Below, one piece after another: positions 45,809-55,300 of a stretch of DNA of 64,000 nucleotides (positions are counted from its first letter, which is position 1; each line of letters opens with the position of its first letter). This DNA is from Robbsia andropogonis. Lineage in GTDB: Bacteria; Pseudomonadota; Gammaproteobacteria; Burkholderiales; Burkholderiaceae. The stretch lies in NCBI RefSeq assembly GCF_000970345.1, contig NZ_LAQU01000006.1, positions 186,001 through 250,000 of the forward strand, in the 5' to 3' direction. Made by a program: the position numbers and the translations under genes. The notes under the pieces were generated by a model that ran no database searches, was not told the DNA's origin, and saw only the letters and a program-made list of their open reading frames with translations.

Positions 45809-46558
45809 CTACCCCATAAACATACCGCCGTTGACGTGTAACGTGGTACCAGTGATATATGCCGCCTGCGGCGATGCCAGGAACGCCACCGCATGCGCGA
45901 TGTCGTCGGTACTGCCCAGTCGCCCCAACGGAATCTGCGCCTTCAGCGCGGTCTGCTGCGCCTCGCCGAGTTCCGCGGTCATATCTGTTTCAATAAAGCC
46001 CGGCGCCACGCAATTGACCGTGATGCCACGGCTACCCACCTCGCGCGCCAACGAGCGGGTCAGGCCGGCAACGCCCGCCTTGGCGGCCGAATAATTGACC
46101 TGACCGGCATTGCCCGCGGCACCCACGACGGATGTGATGTTGATGATACGACCGGTCCGGGCCTTCATCATCGGTCGGATCACCGCACGCGACAAACGAA
46201 ACACCGCCTTCATGTTGGTATCGATGACGTCGTCCCAGTCCTCGTCCTTCATCCGCATGATCAATTGATCGCGGGTAATGCCGGCGTTATTCACCAACAC
46301 GTCGAGACGCCCATCCTGCTTGACGATCGTATCGATCAACGCGTCGGCAGCCGGCGCATCATTGACATTCAGAACGACGCCACGGCCTTTGAGGCCCGCT
46401 TCGGCAAGCGCCGCCGAGATACCGTCCGCGCCTGCCTGCGAGGTCGCGGTGCCAATCACGGTGGCACCGGCCTTGGCCAACCCCAGCGCGACGGCCCGAC
46501 CGATGCCGCGTGATGCGCCGGTGACCAATGCGATCTGATTATCGAGCATCTTTTCCAT
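45809..46558 (-). CDS. fabG: 3-oxoacyl-ACP reductase (FabG)
   Basis: 249 residues, short-chain dehydrogenase. NADPH loop TGASRGIGRAVA, NNAGITRD, catalytic Ser in INITSVVG and the YSAAK pair, with C-terminal VNGGMFMG. It reduces 3-oxoacyl-ACP in each elongation cycle. The first ATG gives MEKMLDNQIALVTGAS; an internal ATG three codons on is also possible. 64 bp after fabD. Confidence 0.97.
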   Translation of the reverse strand: MEKMLDNQIALVTGASRGIGRAVALGLAKAGATVIGTATSQAGADGISAALAEAGLKGRGVVLNVNDAPAADALIDTIVKQDGRLDVLVNNAGITRDQLIMRMKDEDWDDVIDTNMKAVFRLSRAVIRPMMKARTGRIINITSVVGAAGNAGQVNYSAAKAGVAGLTRSLAREVGSRGITVNCVAPGFIETDMTAELGEAQQTALKAQIPLGRLGSTDDIAHAVAFLASPQAAYITGTTLHVNGGMFMG

Positions 46559-46622
46559 GAAAATTCGCCTGAACCCTTCCGTGACTCGTTTTTAGCCCCA
46601 ACAGCGTGCCGTCGGACCGCAA

Positions 46623-47573
46623 TCAGGCTTGCGCGCCGAACGCCGCCAACACCTCGCTCAACGAGGCCGGATCGCTGATCCCCGCACCTGCACGCTCCGC
46701 GTCGATGCGTTTGGTCAGCCCGCTCAATACCTTGCCCGGACCACACTCGATGATCGTACTTACATCCATCCGCGCAATCGCCTGCACGCATCGAACCCAT
46801 TGCACGGGCCCGGATGCCTGGCGGACCAGCGCATCACGGATGGCATCCGGGTCGCTGGCCACCGCGACGTCGATATTATTGACGACAGGAATGGCTGGCG
46901 TGCGGATCGTAACGTCAGAAAGCCGCTCGCGCAAGCGATCCGACGCAGGTTTCAGCAATGACGAGTGGAATGGCGCTGAAACGGGCAGTGGCAACGCACG
47001 CTTGGCGCCCCGTGCCTTGGCGATTTCACAGGCCTTTTCCACGCCCGCTTTCGACCCGGCGATCACCACTTGCGCAGGCGCATTGAAATTGACCGCCTCG
47101 ACCACCTCACCGGCACCGGCCGCCTGCGCGGCTTCGTCACATACGGTACGAACGGTCTCATCGTCGAGACCCAGGATCGCCGCCATGCCGCCTACGCCCA
47201 CTGGTACCGCCGATTGCATTGCATCGGCCCGGAAGCGCACAAGCTGAACCGCATCGGCGAAGTTCAAGGCACCGGCAACGACCAGCGCCGTATATTCGCC
47301 GAGGCTGTGTCCGGCCACGACGCTCGGCGCCGGACCGCCCGCCGTTTGCCATACGCGATAGATCGCATAGGCCGCGCTCAACATGACGGGCTGTGTGTTC
47401 GTCGTCAAGTTCAATGCATCGGCGGGGCCGGTGGCGATCATCGTCGCCATGTCGAAACCCAACGCGTCGGAAGCTTCCTGCAGCGTCTCACGTACCACGG
47501 CGTGATCGGCGAACGCGTCGAGCATGCCAACGGATTGCGATCCCTGGCCAGGAAAAACAAAGGCGAAAGTCAT
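46623..47573 (-). CDS. fabD: Malonyl-CoA:ACP transacylase (FabD)
   Basis: 316 residues from the ATG giving MTFAFVFPGQGSQ; a TTG at 47603 in frame is less likely. Nucleophile Ser90 in GHSLGEY, with His in the conserved PFHSSLL segment. It loads malonyl groups from CoA to ACP. Lies 157 bp after fabH and 64 bp before fabG. Confidence 0.97.
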   Translation of the reverse strand: MTFAFVFPGQGSQSVGMLDAFADHAVVRETLQEASDALGFDMATMIATGPADALNLTTNTQPVMLSAAYAIYRVWQTAGGPAPSVVAGHSLGEYTALVVAGALNFADAVQLVRFRADAMQSAVPVGVGGMAAILGLDDETVRTVCDEAAQAAGAGEVVEAVNFNAPAQVVIAGSKAGVEKACEIAKARGAKRALPLPVSAPFHSSLLKPASDRLRERLSDVTIRTPAIPVVNNIDVAVASDPDAIRDALVRQASGPVQWVRCVQAIARMDVSTIIECGPGKVLSGLTKRIDAERAGAGISDPASLSEVLAAFGAQA

Positions 47574-47730
47574 ATGCGTCTGTAAGTGGGTGGATCCGCG
47601 CAAACGTCGGCACGCCGCTCGCTTCTTTCAGGCTACTGGCACCATACAACAACCGCGAGAGGTGCGACATGGTCGAACAAAAACGGCGACATCAAGCGCG
47701 ACCGAACGTCGTCGACGCCATTGTAGACAG

Positions 47731-48744
47731 TTACATGCGTAACAGGGAGGCACCCCAGGTAAATCCGCCGCCCACGCCCTCGACCATCACCAGTTGACCC
47801 GGCTTTACCCGGCCGTCGCGCACCGCCACATCGAGTGCAAGCGGAATTGATGCGGCGGAGGTATTGCCATGCTCATCGACCGTGACGACCATCTTGTCGA
47901 GCGGTAGGCGCAGCTTGCGGCATGTGCCTTCCATGATGCGTATATTGGCTTGGTGTGGAATCAACCAGTCAATATCGGCGGCGGTCGCGTTGGCCTTCTC
48001 GAGCACCTCCACCGCGACCTTGCCCAGCACGTTGACCGCCAATTTGAATACGGCCTGACCATCCATGTGCAGGAAGGCATTACCGGCAACAGCGCCCCCG
48101 CTGACGTGCCCCGGTACGCACAAAATGTCTGACTGGCTCCCATCCGCATGCAGTGCATTGGCGAGAATGCCCGGCTCGACCGACGCGGATAGCACCACGG
48201 CACCGGCGCCGTCGCCAAAAAGCACGCACGTGGTGCGGTCGTTGAAGTCCAGAAGGCGCGAGAACGTTTCCGCGCCAATCACGAGCACGTTCTTATGCAT
48301 ACCGCTGCGAATATAACTATCCGCCGTGGACAAGGCATAGACAAAGCCGGAACAGACTGCCTGCACATCGAAAGCGGCACATCCGTTCGTGAGGCCGAGT
48401 TTGTGTTGCACCAGACAGGCGGTGCTCGGAAACACGAAATCGGGCGTGGACGTTGCCACGATGATTAAATCAATCTGGTTGGCATCCATACCCGACGCGG
48501 CAATGGCGCGCCTCGCGGCCTCGACGGCCAGATCGCTGGTGCGCTGCTCCGACGCCGCGAAGTAACGCGCGCGAATGCCGGTGCGAGCGACAATCCACTC
48601 GTCGCTGGTCTCAATGTCGCGCGCCGCCAGTTGTTCCGTCAACGCCTGATTCGAGACGCGGTTCGCAGGTAGATAACTGCCCGTACCGACCACGCGGGCA
48701 TAACGAGGGGACGAATGAAGAAAATCGCTGGTTGAGGCCATCAT
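47731..48744 (-). CDS. fabH: 3-oxoacyl-ACP synthase III (FabH)
   Basis: 337 residues. Catalytic Cys near 131 (QAVCSGF), His in PHQANIRI and Asn in EHGNTSAAS. It starts fatty acid synthesis by condensing acetyl-CoA with malonyl-ACP. Its ATG overlaps the plsX stop (ATGA), and a second ATG follows at codon 2. A 157-bp gap separates it from fabD. Confidence 0.97.
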   Translation of the reverse strand: MMASTSDFLHSSPRYARVVGTGSYLPANRVSNQALTEQLAARDIETSDEWIVARTGIRARYFAASEQRTSDLAVEAARRAIAASGMDANQIDLIIVATSTPDFVFPSTACLVQHKLGLTNGCAAFDVQAVCSGFVYALSTADSYIRSGMHKNVLVIGAETFSRLLDFNDRTTCVLFGDGAGAVVLSASVEPGILANALHADGSQSDILCVPGHVSGGAVAGNAFLHMDGQAVFKLAVNVLGKVAVEVLEKANATAADIDWLIPHQANIRIMEGTCRKLRLPLDKMVVTVDEHGNTSAASIPLALDVAVRDGRVKPGQLVMVEGVGGGFTWGASLLRM

Positions 48745-49859
48745 GCCTTTGCGGAAAGCGTTTCGCCGGGTATGGCAAGCGGGTCAGTCACGGCGGCGGG
48801 TATGGCGTTGGCGGGCGCCTGGGAAGCCGACGCCTGGCCTTGCAGACCGAGCGGATCGACATTTTCCTCTAGCGCTTTCTCAAGCCGTGCCTGCACGCCG
48901 TTCTTTACCGCATCATACCCGCGTTTTAGCGCCCAGCCGAAAGCGTAAGCGTCGGCCGAGCCGTGGCTCTTGATCACGATGCCCCGCAGTCCGAGCAACG
49001 CGGCGCCGCTGTAGCGGCGGTGATCCACGCGCTTGCGCACCTGGGACAATACCGGCCATGCCAGCATCGCCAGTAGTTTCGTAAAAATTGTACGACTGAA
49101 CTCTTCCTTTATTATACGGGAGAGCATTTGCGCCAGGCCTTCCGATGTCTTCAACGCGACATTGCCGACAAAGCCATCGCAGACCACGATGTCGGTCGTG
49201 CCCTTGAAGATATCGTTGCCTTCGACATTGCCGTAGAAGTTCAAGGTGCTGGCGCGCAACAGCTCGCCGGCACGCTTGATCACATCATTGCCCTTGATCA
49301 CTTCCTCGCCGATATTCAACAAGCCGACCGTGGGTCGATCCTTGTTCTCGGTAGCCGACACGAGCGCATGGCCCATTTCGGCAAACTGCAACAAATGCTG
49401 CGGTTCGCAGTCGACGTTGGCACCCAAATCCAGCACCGTCGTAAAACCCCTCTCGTTCGGCATCAAGGTAGCAAGCGCCGGCCGCTCGATACCGGCCAGC
49501 GTCTTTAACACGTACCGCGAGACGGCCATCAGCGCACCGGTATTGCCCGCCGAAATACAGGCCTGCGCCTGCCCTTCCTTGACGAGATTCAACGCCACGC
49601 GCATAGACGAATCTTTCTTGCGCCGTAGCGCAACCTCGACCGGATCGTCGGAGCCCACTACCTCGGTCGCATTCACCACGCGCAAACGCGGTGCGTCAAC
49701 CGCCTTGCATTTCGCCAGCTGTGTCTGAACCGCCGACTCCAGGCCAACCAGGATCAGCTCGACATCTTCGTGGCTACGGGCAAATTCAACCGCAGCCGGA
49801 ACGGTAACGGACGGACCAAAGTCGCCGCCCATGCAATCGATGGTGATTTTTACGGTCAT
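48741..49859 (-). CDS. plsX: Phosphate acyltransferase PlsX
   Basis: 372 residues. Starts [22 protein letters not shown] and contains [24 protein letters not shown] and [17 protein letters not shown], all conserved. It makes acyl-phosphate from acyl-ACP for phospholipid synthesis. It overlaps fabH by four bases and is the expected partner of rpmF upstream, though the gap is unusually long. No ribosome site is evident. Confidence 0.97.
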   Translation of the reverse strand: MTVKITIDCMGGDFGPSVTVPAAVEFARSHEDVELILVGLESAVQTQLAKCKAVDAPRLRVVNATEVVGSDDPVEVALRRKKDSSMRVALNLVKEGQAQACISAGNTGALMAVSRYVLKTLAGIERPALATLMPNERGFTTVLDLGANVDCEPQHLLQFAEMGHALVSATENKDRPTVGLLNIGEEVIKGNDVIKRAGELLRASTLNFYGNVEGNDIFKGTTDIVVCDGFVGNVALKTSEGLAQMLSRIIKEEFSRTIFTKLLAMLAWPVLSQVRKRVDHRRYSGAALLGLRGIVIKSHGSADAYAFGWALKRGYDAVKNGVQARLEKALEENVDPLGLQGQASASQAPANAIPAAVTDPLAIPGETLSAKA

Positions 49860-50331
49860 GCGTGCACCGCGCCGGAGGAAAAGCGCGAGGAATTACCGGA
49901 CCACGTCAAGCGCGATACCGCACACAACGGTACGGACATCGTGCCCGAAAGCAGGGTGCAGCCGGTCAGGGACCTGACGGGCCGCCCGCACAACCAACGG
50001 GAGACGTTACGAAAAGTCGGGGAAGCCTGCCAATTACGATACGCGACTCGACGACAGCACGCAGCATCGCCTACACGCTCCTTCGATCGAAATGAAGGCA
50101 TCAAGAGCATCATCGCACTGGACAATGCCGACGGAATAGAAAAATTATTCCAACGTCGCGTAATGCATGCCGTGTCCGCAGGCACCCGCCACGCCGCGGG
50201 CATGAAACAACAGGCATCAGCCATTGACAGGCCGCACGCAAAGCCCTGCGGCACATCCGCCCGGACCTGTGTGGTACTGCACCACGGCGCGGGCCGACGC
50301 GGACGAACGCGGGTTCGCGCCTTCAAGACAA
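49860..50331. other. 472-bp rpmF-plsX gap with no supported gene
   Basis: rpmF and plsX are usually close together. Here the gap holds two long overlapping frames, a plus one running to 50351 through the rpmF region and a minus one at 49856-50326. Neither has a family motif, a plausible start or normal composition. It may carry a separate plsX promoter. I see no clear hairpin. Confidence 0.5.
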
Positions 50332-50511
50332 TCAGTCGTTCTTGGTCTTGACGACTTTCTTGCCACGGTAGAAACCGTTCGGGCTGATGTGGTGACGGCG
50401 ATGCGTTTCACCCGACGTTGCCTCGACAGCCAGCGGTGCGGCGTCGATGAAATCGTGCGAACGATGCATGCCGCGCTTCGACGGCGACTTCTTGTTTTGC
50501 TGGACTGCCAT
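50332..50511 (-). CDS. rpmF: 50S ribosomal protein L32
   Basis: 59 residues, read directly from the minus strand: it begins [20 protein letters not shown] and ends [16 protein letters not shown] lies seven bases before the ATG. It is a small basic protein of the large ribosomal subunit. It matches the betaproteobacterial L32 form without zinc-binding cysteines. It follows yceD, as in E. coli (yceD-rpmF-plsX). Confidence 0.97.
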   Translation of the reverse strand: MAVQQNKKSPSKRGMHRSHDFIDAAPLAVEATSGETHRRHHISPNGFYRGKKVVKTKND

Positions 50512-50759
50512 GAAATGCTCCTAAATAGGGTGCGGATTTTAACACAACTCGGCGCGCCGCTGGCGACCTGCCAGTCGACCACGCCGCATCGGGATAACCA
50601 ATGCTGCATCGATGCAACATGGCGACAACGCGGTCGCACGTGCGGCCGCCTCGTATTCCGTGTGGATCACCGGCGATCTCCAGGCCGACTCGGCGTGATC
50701 AACCCTGCCGATTGCCCGAAATCGCGCGACCATCCACCCTCTTACATCACTTTCTTGTC

Positions 50760-51770
50760 TTACTCAGCAGCGTCGGACTTGTCTGATTCGCGTGCTTTGC
50801 CGGTACGATCAGCCTTGTCGACGTCGTGGGCCGCCGATGCATCGGCGTTTGCGGATGCATTATGCTTGCTGGCCGGCTGCCAGCCGGCCAGCGCCGCCGC
50901 AAACGGCTTGCGCGTGGGCGACGCCGCCCCGGCGACAGGCACCCCCGTCATGGCAGGCGCCTCATCCGCATCCGCCTCGACATCGGCCGCGCGCTCACCC
51001 GGCAACGGAGCGGGATCGCTGCCCGCCTCATCCGCCAGACGCGCCTCGATATCCTCGACACGATCGACGCCCAATGCCCCATCGGCCCCGCTGACAACGC
51101 TCACATGCACGGCAGGACATACACGATGCTTAGGCACCATCGGCAGCGACAGGACGATTTCCTCGTCGATCAGATCCAGCAGATCGAAGGCGGGTGACCC
51201 CACGATCACATCCTCGTCCGCATCGTCCCCTGCCAACGCATCCGCCTGGTATTCATCGCGCGCAACGCGGTAACCCGCCTCCACGGATACAGGCCAGGAA
51301 AACGGCTGCATGCAACGCTGGCACTCCAGCCACACCGCGCCGTCGATCGACAGCGTCAAATGCGGTTGCATCGATTGAAACGCGCCGCGCGAATGGTTGG
51401 CCTCCTCATGCCCCGCTGGCCGCGCCGCGGCGCTCGACGCCGGCAGCAGCGCATCGCGCCGGCGCATGACTTTGCGCATCTCTCCTCGTGCCTGCCAGCG
51501 CAACGGCGAATCGGCGGCCGTTGCCGGCGCATCGGCGGGAACCAGATCGCGCATGCGCGGCAACTCACCCAAGTGGATCACGCCGCGCGTTTCCCGGGCA
51601 GTACGGATGAAACCGTCGAGGTCGAAGGCGTGCAAGGCGTCCGCGCGAGACCGGCCAACCGCTGTTTCATCGACGTGGCTGACCGCTTGGCCGGAGCCCT
51701 GCTCAGCGCCGGCTTCCCCCGATCCGCCACCGACACCTGCTGCCCCGTTTCCCGTGCCGTTCGCATTCAT
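50760..51770 (-). CDS. yceD: YceD/DUF177 family protein, greatly extended
   Basis: 336 residues from an ATG with GGAGG five bases upstream (GTG at 51773 also possible); the family is usually about 170. The YceD core lies at about 45-240: DLDGFIRTARETRGVIHLGELPRM, LTLSIDGAVWLECQRCMQPF and AFDLLDLIDEEIVLSLPMVPKH. The first 45 residues are Gly/Ala-rich and about 100 C-terminal residues are acidic and alanine-rich. Family knowledge links YceD with 23S rRNA accumulation; it is normally co-transcribed with rpmF, which follows here. Confidence 0.88.
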   Translation of the reverse strand: MNANGTGNGAAGVGGGSGEAGAEQGSGQAVSHVDETAVGRSRADALHAFDLDGFIRTARETRGVIHLGELPRMRDLVPADAPATAADSPLRWQARGEMRKVMRRRDALLPASSAAARPAGHEEANHSRGAFQSMQPHLTLSIDGAVWLECQRCMQPFSWPVSVEAGYRVARDEYQADALAGDDADEDVIVGSPAFDLLDLIDEEIVLSLPMVPKHRVCPAVHVSVVSGADGALGVDRVEDIEARLADEAGSDPAPLPGERAADVEADADEAPAMTGVPVAGAASPTRKPFAAALAGWQPASKHNASANADASAAHDVDKADRTGKARESDKSDAAE

Positions 51771-51849
51771 CACAGCCTCCCGCGCCTGCCCTGCCCGGCG
51801 AAAAACAGAAAATAGTAAGATGCGAGTTGTTTCCCGTCAAGTACTTATC

Positions 51850-52518
51850 ATGTCCAATCCGTTGTACGCCGCCCCGCCGACGCTCGTCCTGGCGAGCAGT
51901 TCCCGCTACCGGGCCGAGCTGTTATCCCGCTTGCGCCTGCCGTTTATCTGCGACGTTCCCGATGTAGACGAAACGCCGCGCGCGGGCGAAGCACCGGCTG
52001 AGACGGCGATGCGTCTTGCCATCGCCAAGGCCCACGCGGTAGCGGTGCGGCATCCTGACGCACTGGTCATTGGCTCCGATCAGGTCGCGGTCTGCAACGG
52101 CGTGCAACTGGGCAAACCAGGCAATCACGCCCGGGCGCTCGCGCAATTGCAGAGAATGCGGGGTCAACGCATCGTCTTTCATACTGCCGTCTGCTTGCTG
52201 GATGGCCGGGTCACGGCGCGGCCATCCACCGATGCACGAACGGATGGCTCCCAGACTTCAACGGCTTGCCTTACCTCCGACGTCCTGACCTCGGTCACGA
52301 TGCGCGATGTCGACGATGCGACGCTCGACGCCTATTTGCGCGCGGAGCAACCGTATGACGTGGCTGGCAGCGCCAAAGTCGAAGGCCTGGGCATCGCCCT
52401 GCTGGAAAATGTTCGCAGCGACGACCCGACCGCCTTGATCGGCCTGCCGCTGATCACCGTCAGTCATTGGCTACGCCAGGCCGGCGCGCCATTGTTCGCA
52501 TCGGCCGCTTGCGGCTAA
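51850..52518 (+). CDS. Maf/YceF-type nucleotide pyrophosphatase
   Basis: 222 residues from the ATG giving MSNPLYAAPP; ATG at 51820 would add ten. ASSSRYRAELLSRL, DVDETPRAGE, VIGSDQV (catalytic Asp) and EPYDVAGSAKVEGLGIALLE match the YceF subgroup, which hydrolyses 7-methyl-GTP. It is a house-cleaning enzyme in the cytosol. About 30 more residues than usual sit between motifs near 125-140 (STDARTDGSQTSTA). Divergent from yceD, as in E. coli. Confidence 0.92.
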   Translation: MSNPLYAAPPTLVLASSSRYRAELLSRLRLPFICDVPDVDETPRAGEAPAETAMRLAIAKAHAVAVRHPDALVIGSDQVAVCNGVQLGKPGNHARALAQLQRMRGQRIVFHTAVCLLDGRVTARPSTDARTDGSQTSTACLTSDVLTSVTMRDVDDATLDAYLRAEQPYDVAGSAKVEGLGIALLENVRSDDPTALIGLPLITVSHWLRQAGAPLFASAACG

Positions 52519-52556
52519 TATTCGGGCCGCATCCGTATTTACGCACGAGAACTGTC

Positions 52557-53303
52557 ATGACCCAACCGGGCACCTTGTACCTCATCCCGAATACCCTTGG
52601 CGAGGGCGGCGACGATGCATTGCGCCAGGTCCTGCCTGATCCGGTACGGGCCGTCGCACGACGCCTGCGGTATGTCGTCGGCGAGAATGCAAAGGCGACG
52701 CGCGCCTTCCTGAAACGGGTGGGGACCGATGTTCCCATCCAGGAGATTCAGATCAGCGAACTGAATATCCGAACGCAAGCGACCCCCTCGGATGCCGTTC
52801 TCGACGCAATGCTCGCGCCCCTGCTCGATGGCCACGACGGCGGCCTCGTGTCGGACGCGGGCTGTCCAGCGGTCGCCGATCCGGGCGCCGTGCTGGTCAG
52901 GCGCGCGCACGCCCGTGGTATCCGGGTAGTGCCACTGGTGGGGCCGAGCGCGATCCTGCTCGCGCTGATGGCATCCGGTCTGGATGGCCAGCGTTTCGCG
53001 TTTCACGGTTACCTGCCAACCGACGCCGGCGAACGGACGCAACGCCTGCGAGAACTGGAGAAACAGTCGCGGGCGCAGAAACAGACGCAGCTTTTTATCG
53101 AAACGCCGTACCGCAACGCTGCGATGATGGATGCCTTGCTGGCGGCCTGCGCGCCACAGACGCATCTGTGTTTTGCCGCCGACCTGACCCTGCCGGGCGA
53201 GCAGATCGTCACGCTGACGCTCGCACAGTGGCGCGCGTTGCCGGCCGCGCAACGACCAGACATGGGCAAGCGCCCCGCCATCTTTTTGATGTTGGCCCGC
53301 TAG
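52557..53303 (+). CDS. SAM-dependent methyltransferase, tetrapyrrole methylase (RsmI-like) fold
   Basis: 248 residues from the ATG giving MTQPGTLYLIPNTLG; the frame is open upstream into maf. LVSDAGCPAVADPGAVLVRRAHARGIRVVPLVGPSAILLALMASG is the AdoMet site, and FIETPYRN follows, as in RsmI. It differs from RsmI proper in the first loop (IPNTLGEGG), the form of the Burkholderia paralogue beside maf. Probably an RNA methylase in the cytosol; the substrate is unproven. 38 bp after maf on the same strand, converging on sppA. Confidence 0.85.
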   Translation: MTQPGTLYLIPNTLGEGGDDALRQVLPDPVRAVARRLRYVVGENAKATRAFLKRVGTDVPIQEIQISELNIRTQATPSDAVLDAMLAPLLDGHDGGLVSDAGCPAVADPGAVLVRRAHARGIRVVPLVGPSAILLALMASGLDGQRFAFHGYLPTDAGERTQRLRELEKQSRAQKQTQLFIETPYRNAAMMDALLAACAPQTHLCFAADLTLPGEQIVTLTLAQWRALPAAQRPDMGKRPAIFLMLAR

Positions 53304-53390
53304 CGGGCACCGCCGCGACACGTGCCGCGGATCAAACGCCGAGAGGGCAACGTCTGCACGTGCGCCCCGCGGTTCCATGCGCCTTGGCGT

Positions 53391-54539
53391 TCAACGCACG
53401 CTATTGGGACTGTCGATCAATTCACCGACGGCGGCGGCACCCATCGATGCCCCCAAGGATGTTCCGAGTCGACGCGCCACGCGATCGGCAAGGCTGTCCT
53501 TGACAGTGAAGTCACGGATGCGCGGCGCCTTGAATACGTTACGCGCCACATCGCCGGTGTCGCCGGTCGCATCGGCCAAACCCATCTGCACTGCTTGCTC
53601 GCCATTCCAGAACGCGCCGGAGAACATATCCGGCGTTTCATGCAAGCGATTCCCGCGTCCGTTCTTGACGGCCGCGATAAATTGCTGGTGGATCGAATCG
53701 AGGAGCACCTGCAGACGTTGCTTCTGATCGTCCGTTTGCGGCGAGAACGGGTCGCCGATCGCCTTGTTGACGCCGGCGGTCTGGACCCGTCGCTCCACGC
53801 CCAGCTTTTCGAGCAGGCCCGGGAAACCGAACCCCTCCATGATCACGCCGATGGAACCGACGATGCTGGCCGGATCCACGTAAATCTTATCCGCCGCCGC
53901 CGCCACATAGTACGCACCCGATGCACCCACATCACCGATCACGGCATAGACGGGAATGGTCGGATGGTCCTTGCGCATGCGCTGAAGATTGCGATAGATG
54001 ATCCCCGCCTCCACCGGACTGCCACCCGGGCTATTGATCTTCAGCACGATCCCCGCCGTGCTCGGATTCTTGAACGCGGCGTTGAGCGACGCGTTGATAT
54101 TGTCAGAGCTGGCTTGCGTATTCGCGGCGATGACGCCGCTCAACGTGACCACCGCCGTGAATTTCGCATCGGCATCGACAACCGGCTTGCCTGGCCCACG
54201 TAACCTTACAACACCGACGATCACGCCAAGCACGATTGCCAACCACAGAAAACGGAAAAAAATGCGCCAGCGCCGCGCGGCGCGCTGCTCACGAATTGCC
54301 GCCATCGCCGCCTTGGCCAACGCCTCGCAGGCCCAGCCTTCGCCGCGGGGCCCGGACGGCCCCTGTGGTCCCGTCGGACCGCTGTCTCGCGGCCCCGACC
54401 CCCCGCTACCGCCATGCCCGGCACCACCGTTTCCGCCCGCTGTCGACCCGCCTGCCGATGTTGAGGTCACTACCTCGCCGCCTGCACGCCAGACGGGTTC
54501 CTGCTCGGCCGTGGTCCGGCCGTTGTCATCCACATTCAT
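53391..54539 (-). CDS. sppA: Signal peptide peptidase SppA, S49 family
   Basis: 382 residues. A Gly/Pro-rich N-terminus (29-69) includes five G-x-y triplets (GPTGPQGPSGPRGEG). One membrane segment lies at about 93-112. The S49 domain has INSPGGSPVEAG, Ser207 (GASGAYYVA) and Lys245 (LLEKLGV), the expected Ser/Lys dyad of the single-domain type. It degrades leftover signal peptides. Stands on the minus strand, 85 bp upstream of the RsmI-like gene's end (convergent) and downstream of gph. Confidence 0.92.
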   Translation of the reverse strand: MNVDDNGRTTAEQEPVWRAGGEVVTSTSAGGSTAGGNGGAGHGGSGGSGPRDSGPTGPQGPSGPRGEGWACEALAKAAMAAIREQRAARRWRIFFRFLWLAIVLGVIVGVVRLRGPGKPVVDADAKFTAVVTLSGVIAANTQASSDNINASLNAAFKNPSTAGIVLKINSPGGSPVEAGIIYRNLQRMRKDHPTIPVYAVIGDVGASGAYYVAAAADKIYVDPASIVGSIGVIMEGFGFPGLLEKLGVERRVQTAGVNKAIGDPFSPQTDDQKQRLQVLLDSIHQQFIAAVKNGRGNRLHETPDMFSGAFWNGEQAVQMGLADATGDTGDVARNVFKAPRIRDFTVKDSLADRVARRLGTSLGASMGAAAVGELIDSPNSVR

Positions 54540-54623
54540 CTTCTTTGGCGCCCCTAGTCTGATCCAATCCGGATCGATTCCTGCTCGATTACATCGTGTA
54601 TGCGTGACAAGCGTGGCAAGCCC

Positions 54624-55283
54624 TCATCCGTTCGACGCCAGCCATTCGTGCAGTTGCGTGACCGAATCGGCGCAGAAAACCGGCGCAAGCGCCCGCAACG
54701 GCTCCGGCCGATGCGCCCCATAGGTCACACCGATACCGGCCACGCCGGCATTGATCGCCATTTGCAGGTCATGCGTGGTATCGCCGATCATGACGGTACG
54801 ATCCACATCCTGTCCCAACTCGCGCATCAATTCCTGCAGCATCGCCGGATGCGGCTTAGAAAACGTCTCGTCGGCACAGCGCGTGGCGTCAAATAACGTC
54901 GCCAGCCGCGTCTGCGCCAAAGCGCGCGTCAAGCCGACACGACTTTTTCCTGTTGCCACAGCAATGAAATAGCCTGCTTCGCGTAAACCTTCGAGCATGT
55001 CACGCGCACCGGGGAACAAGGCCAGATGCGGCTCACCAGTGACGAAGTGATATTTGTATCGTTCGACAAGACGAGGATAGTCGGACGGGTCGAGCGTCGG
55101 TGCGACCGTTTCCAGCGCATCGCGCAGCCCGAGGCCGATCACATAACGCGCGGCATCGCCGCCCGGCACCGGCAGACGCAGGTCACGGCAGGCGGATTGC
55201 AGACAATGCGCGATATGGGCGGTCGAATCGCTGAGCGTTCCATCCCAGTCGAACACAAGTAGATCGTATCGGTCTCTGGCCAT
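54624..55283 (-). CDS. HAD-family phosphatase, Gph-like
   Basis: 219 residues from the ATG giving MARDRYDLLVFDWDGTL; upstream frame to 55340 overlaps rluC. Motif I DWDGT (D12, D14), motif II VATGKSR, K in FSKPHP and motif IV MIGDTTHDLQMA. The helical cap is of the phosphoglycolate phosphatase/PPi-type. 17 bp after rluC and likely co-transcribed. The physiological substrate cannot be assigned. In related genomes a Rieske gene often follows, as I recall; none is present here. Confidence 0.88.
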   Translation of the reverse strand: MARDRYDLLVFDWDGTLSDSTAHIAHCLQSACRDLRLPVPGGDAARYVIGLGLRDALETVAPTLDPSDYPRLVERYKYHFVTGEPHLALFPGARDMLEGLREAGYFIAVATGKSRVGLTRALAQTRLATLFDATRCADETFSKPHPAMLQELMRELGQDVDRTVMIGDTTHDLQMAINAGVAGIGVTYGAHRPEPLRALAPVFCADSVTQLHEWLASNG

Positions 55284-55300
55284 CGGCGTATAAATAAAAA

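Noticed and set aside
49856-50326. 156-residue minus frame in the plsX-rpmF gap
   Set aside because: Abnormal composition (Cys, Trp, Arg and Ser rich), overlaps the plsX start, no ribosome site.
49770-50351. 193-residue plus frame in the plsX-rpmF gap
   Set aside because: Overlaps plsX and rpmF on the opposite strand, no plausible start or motif.
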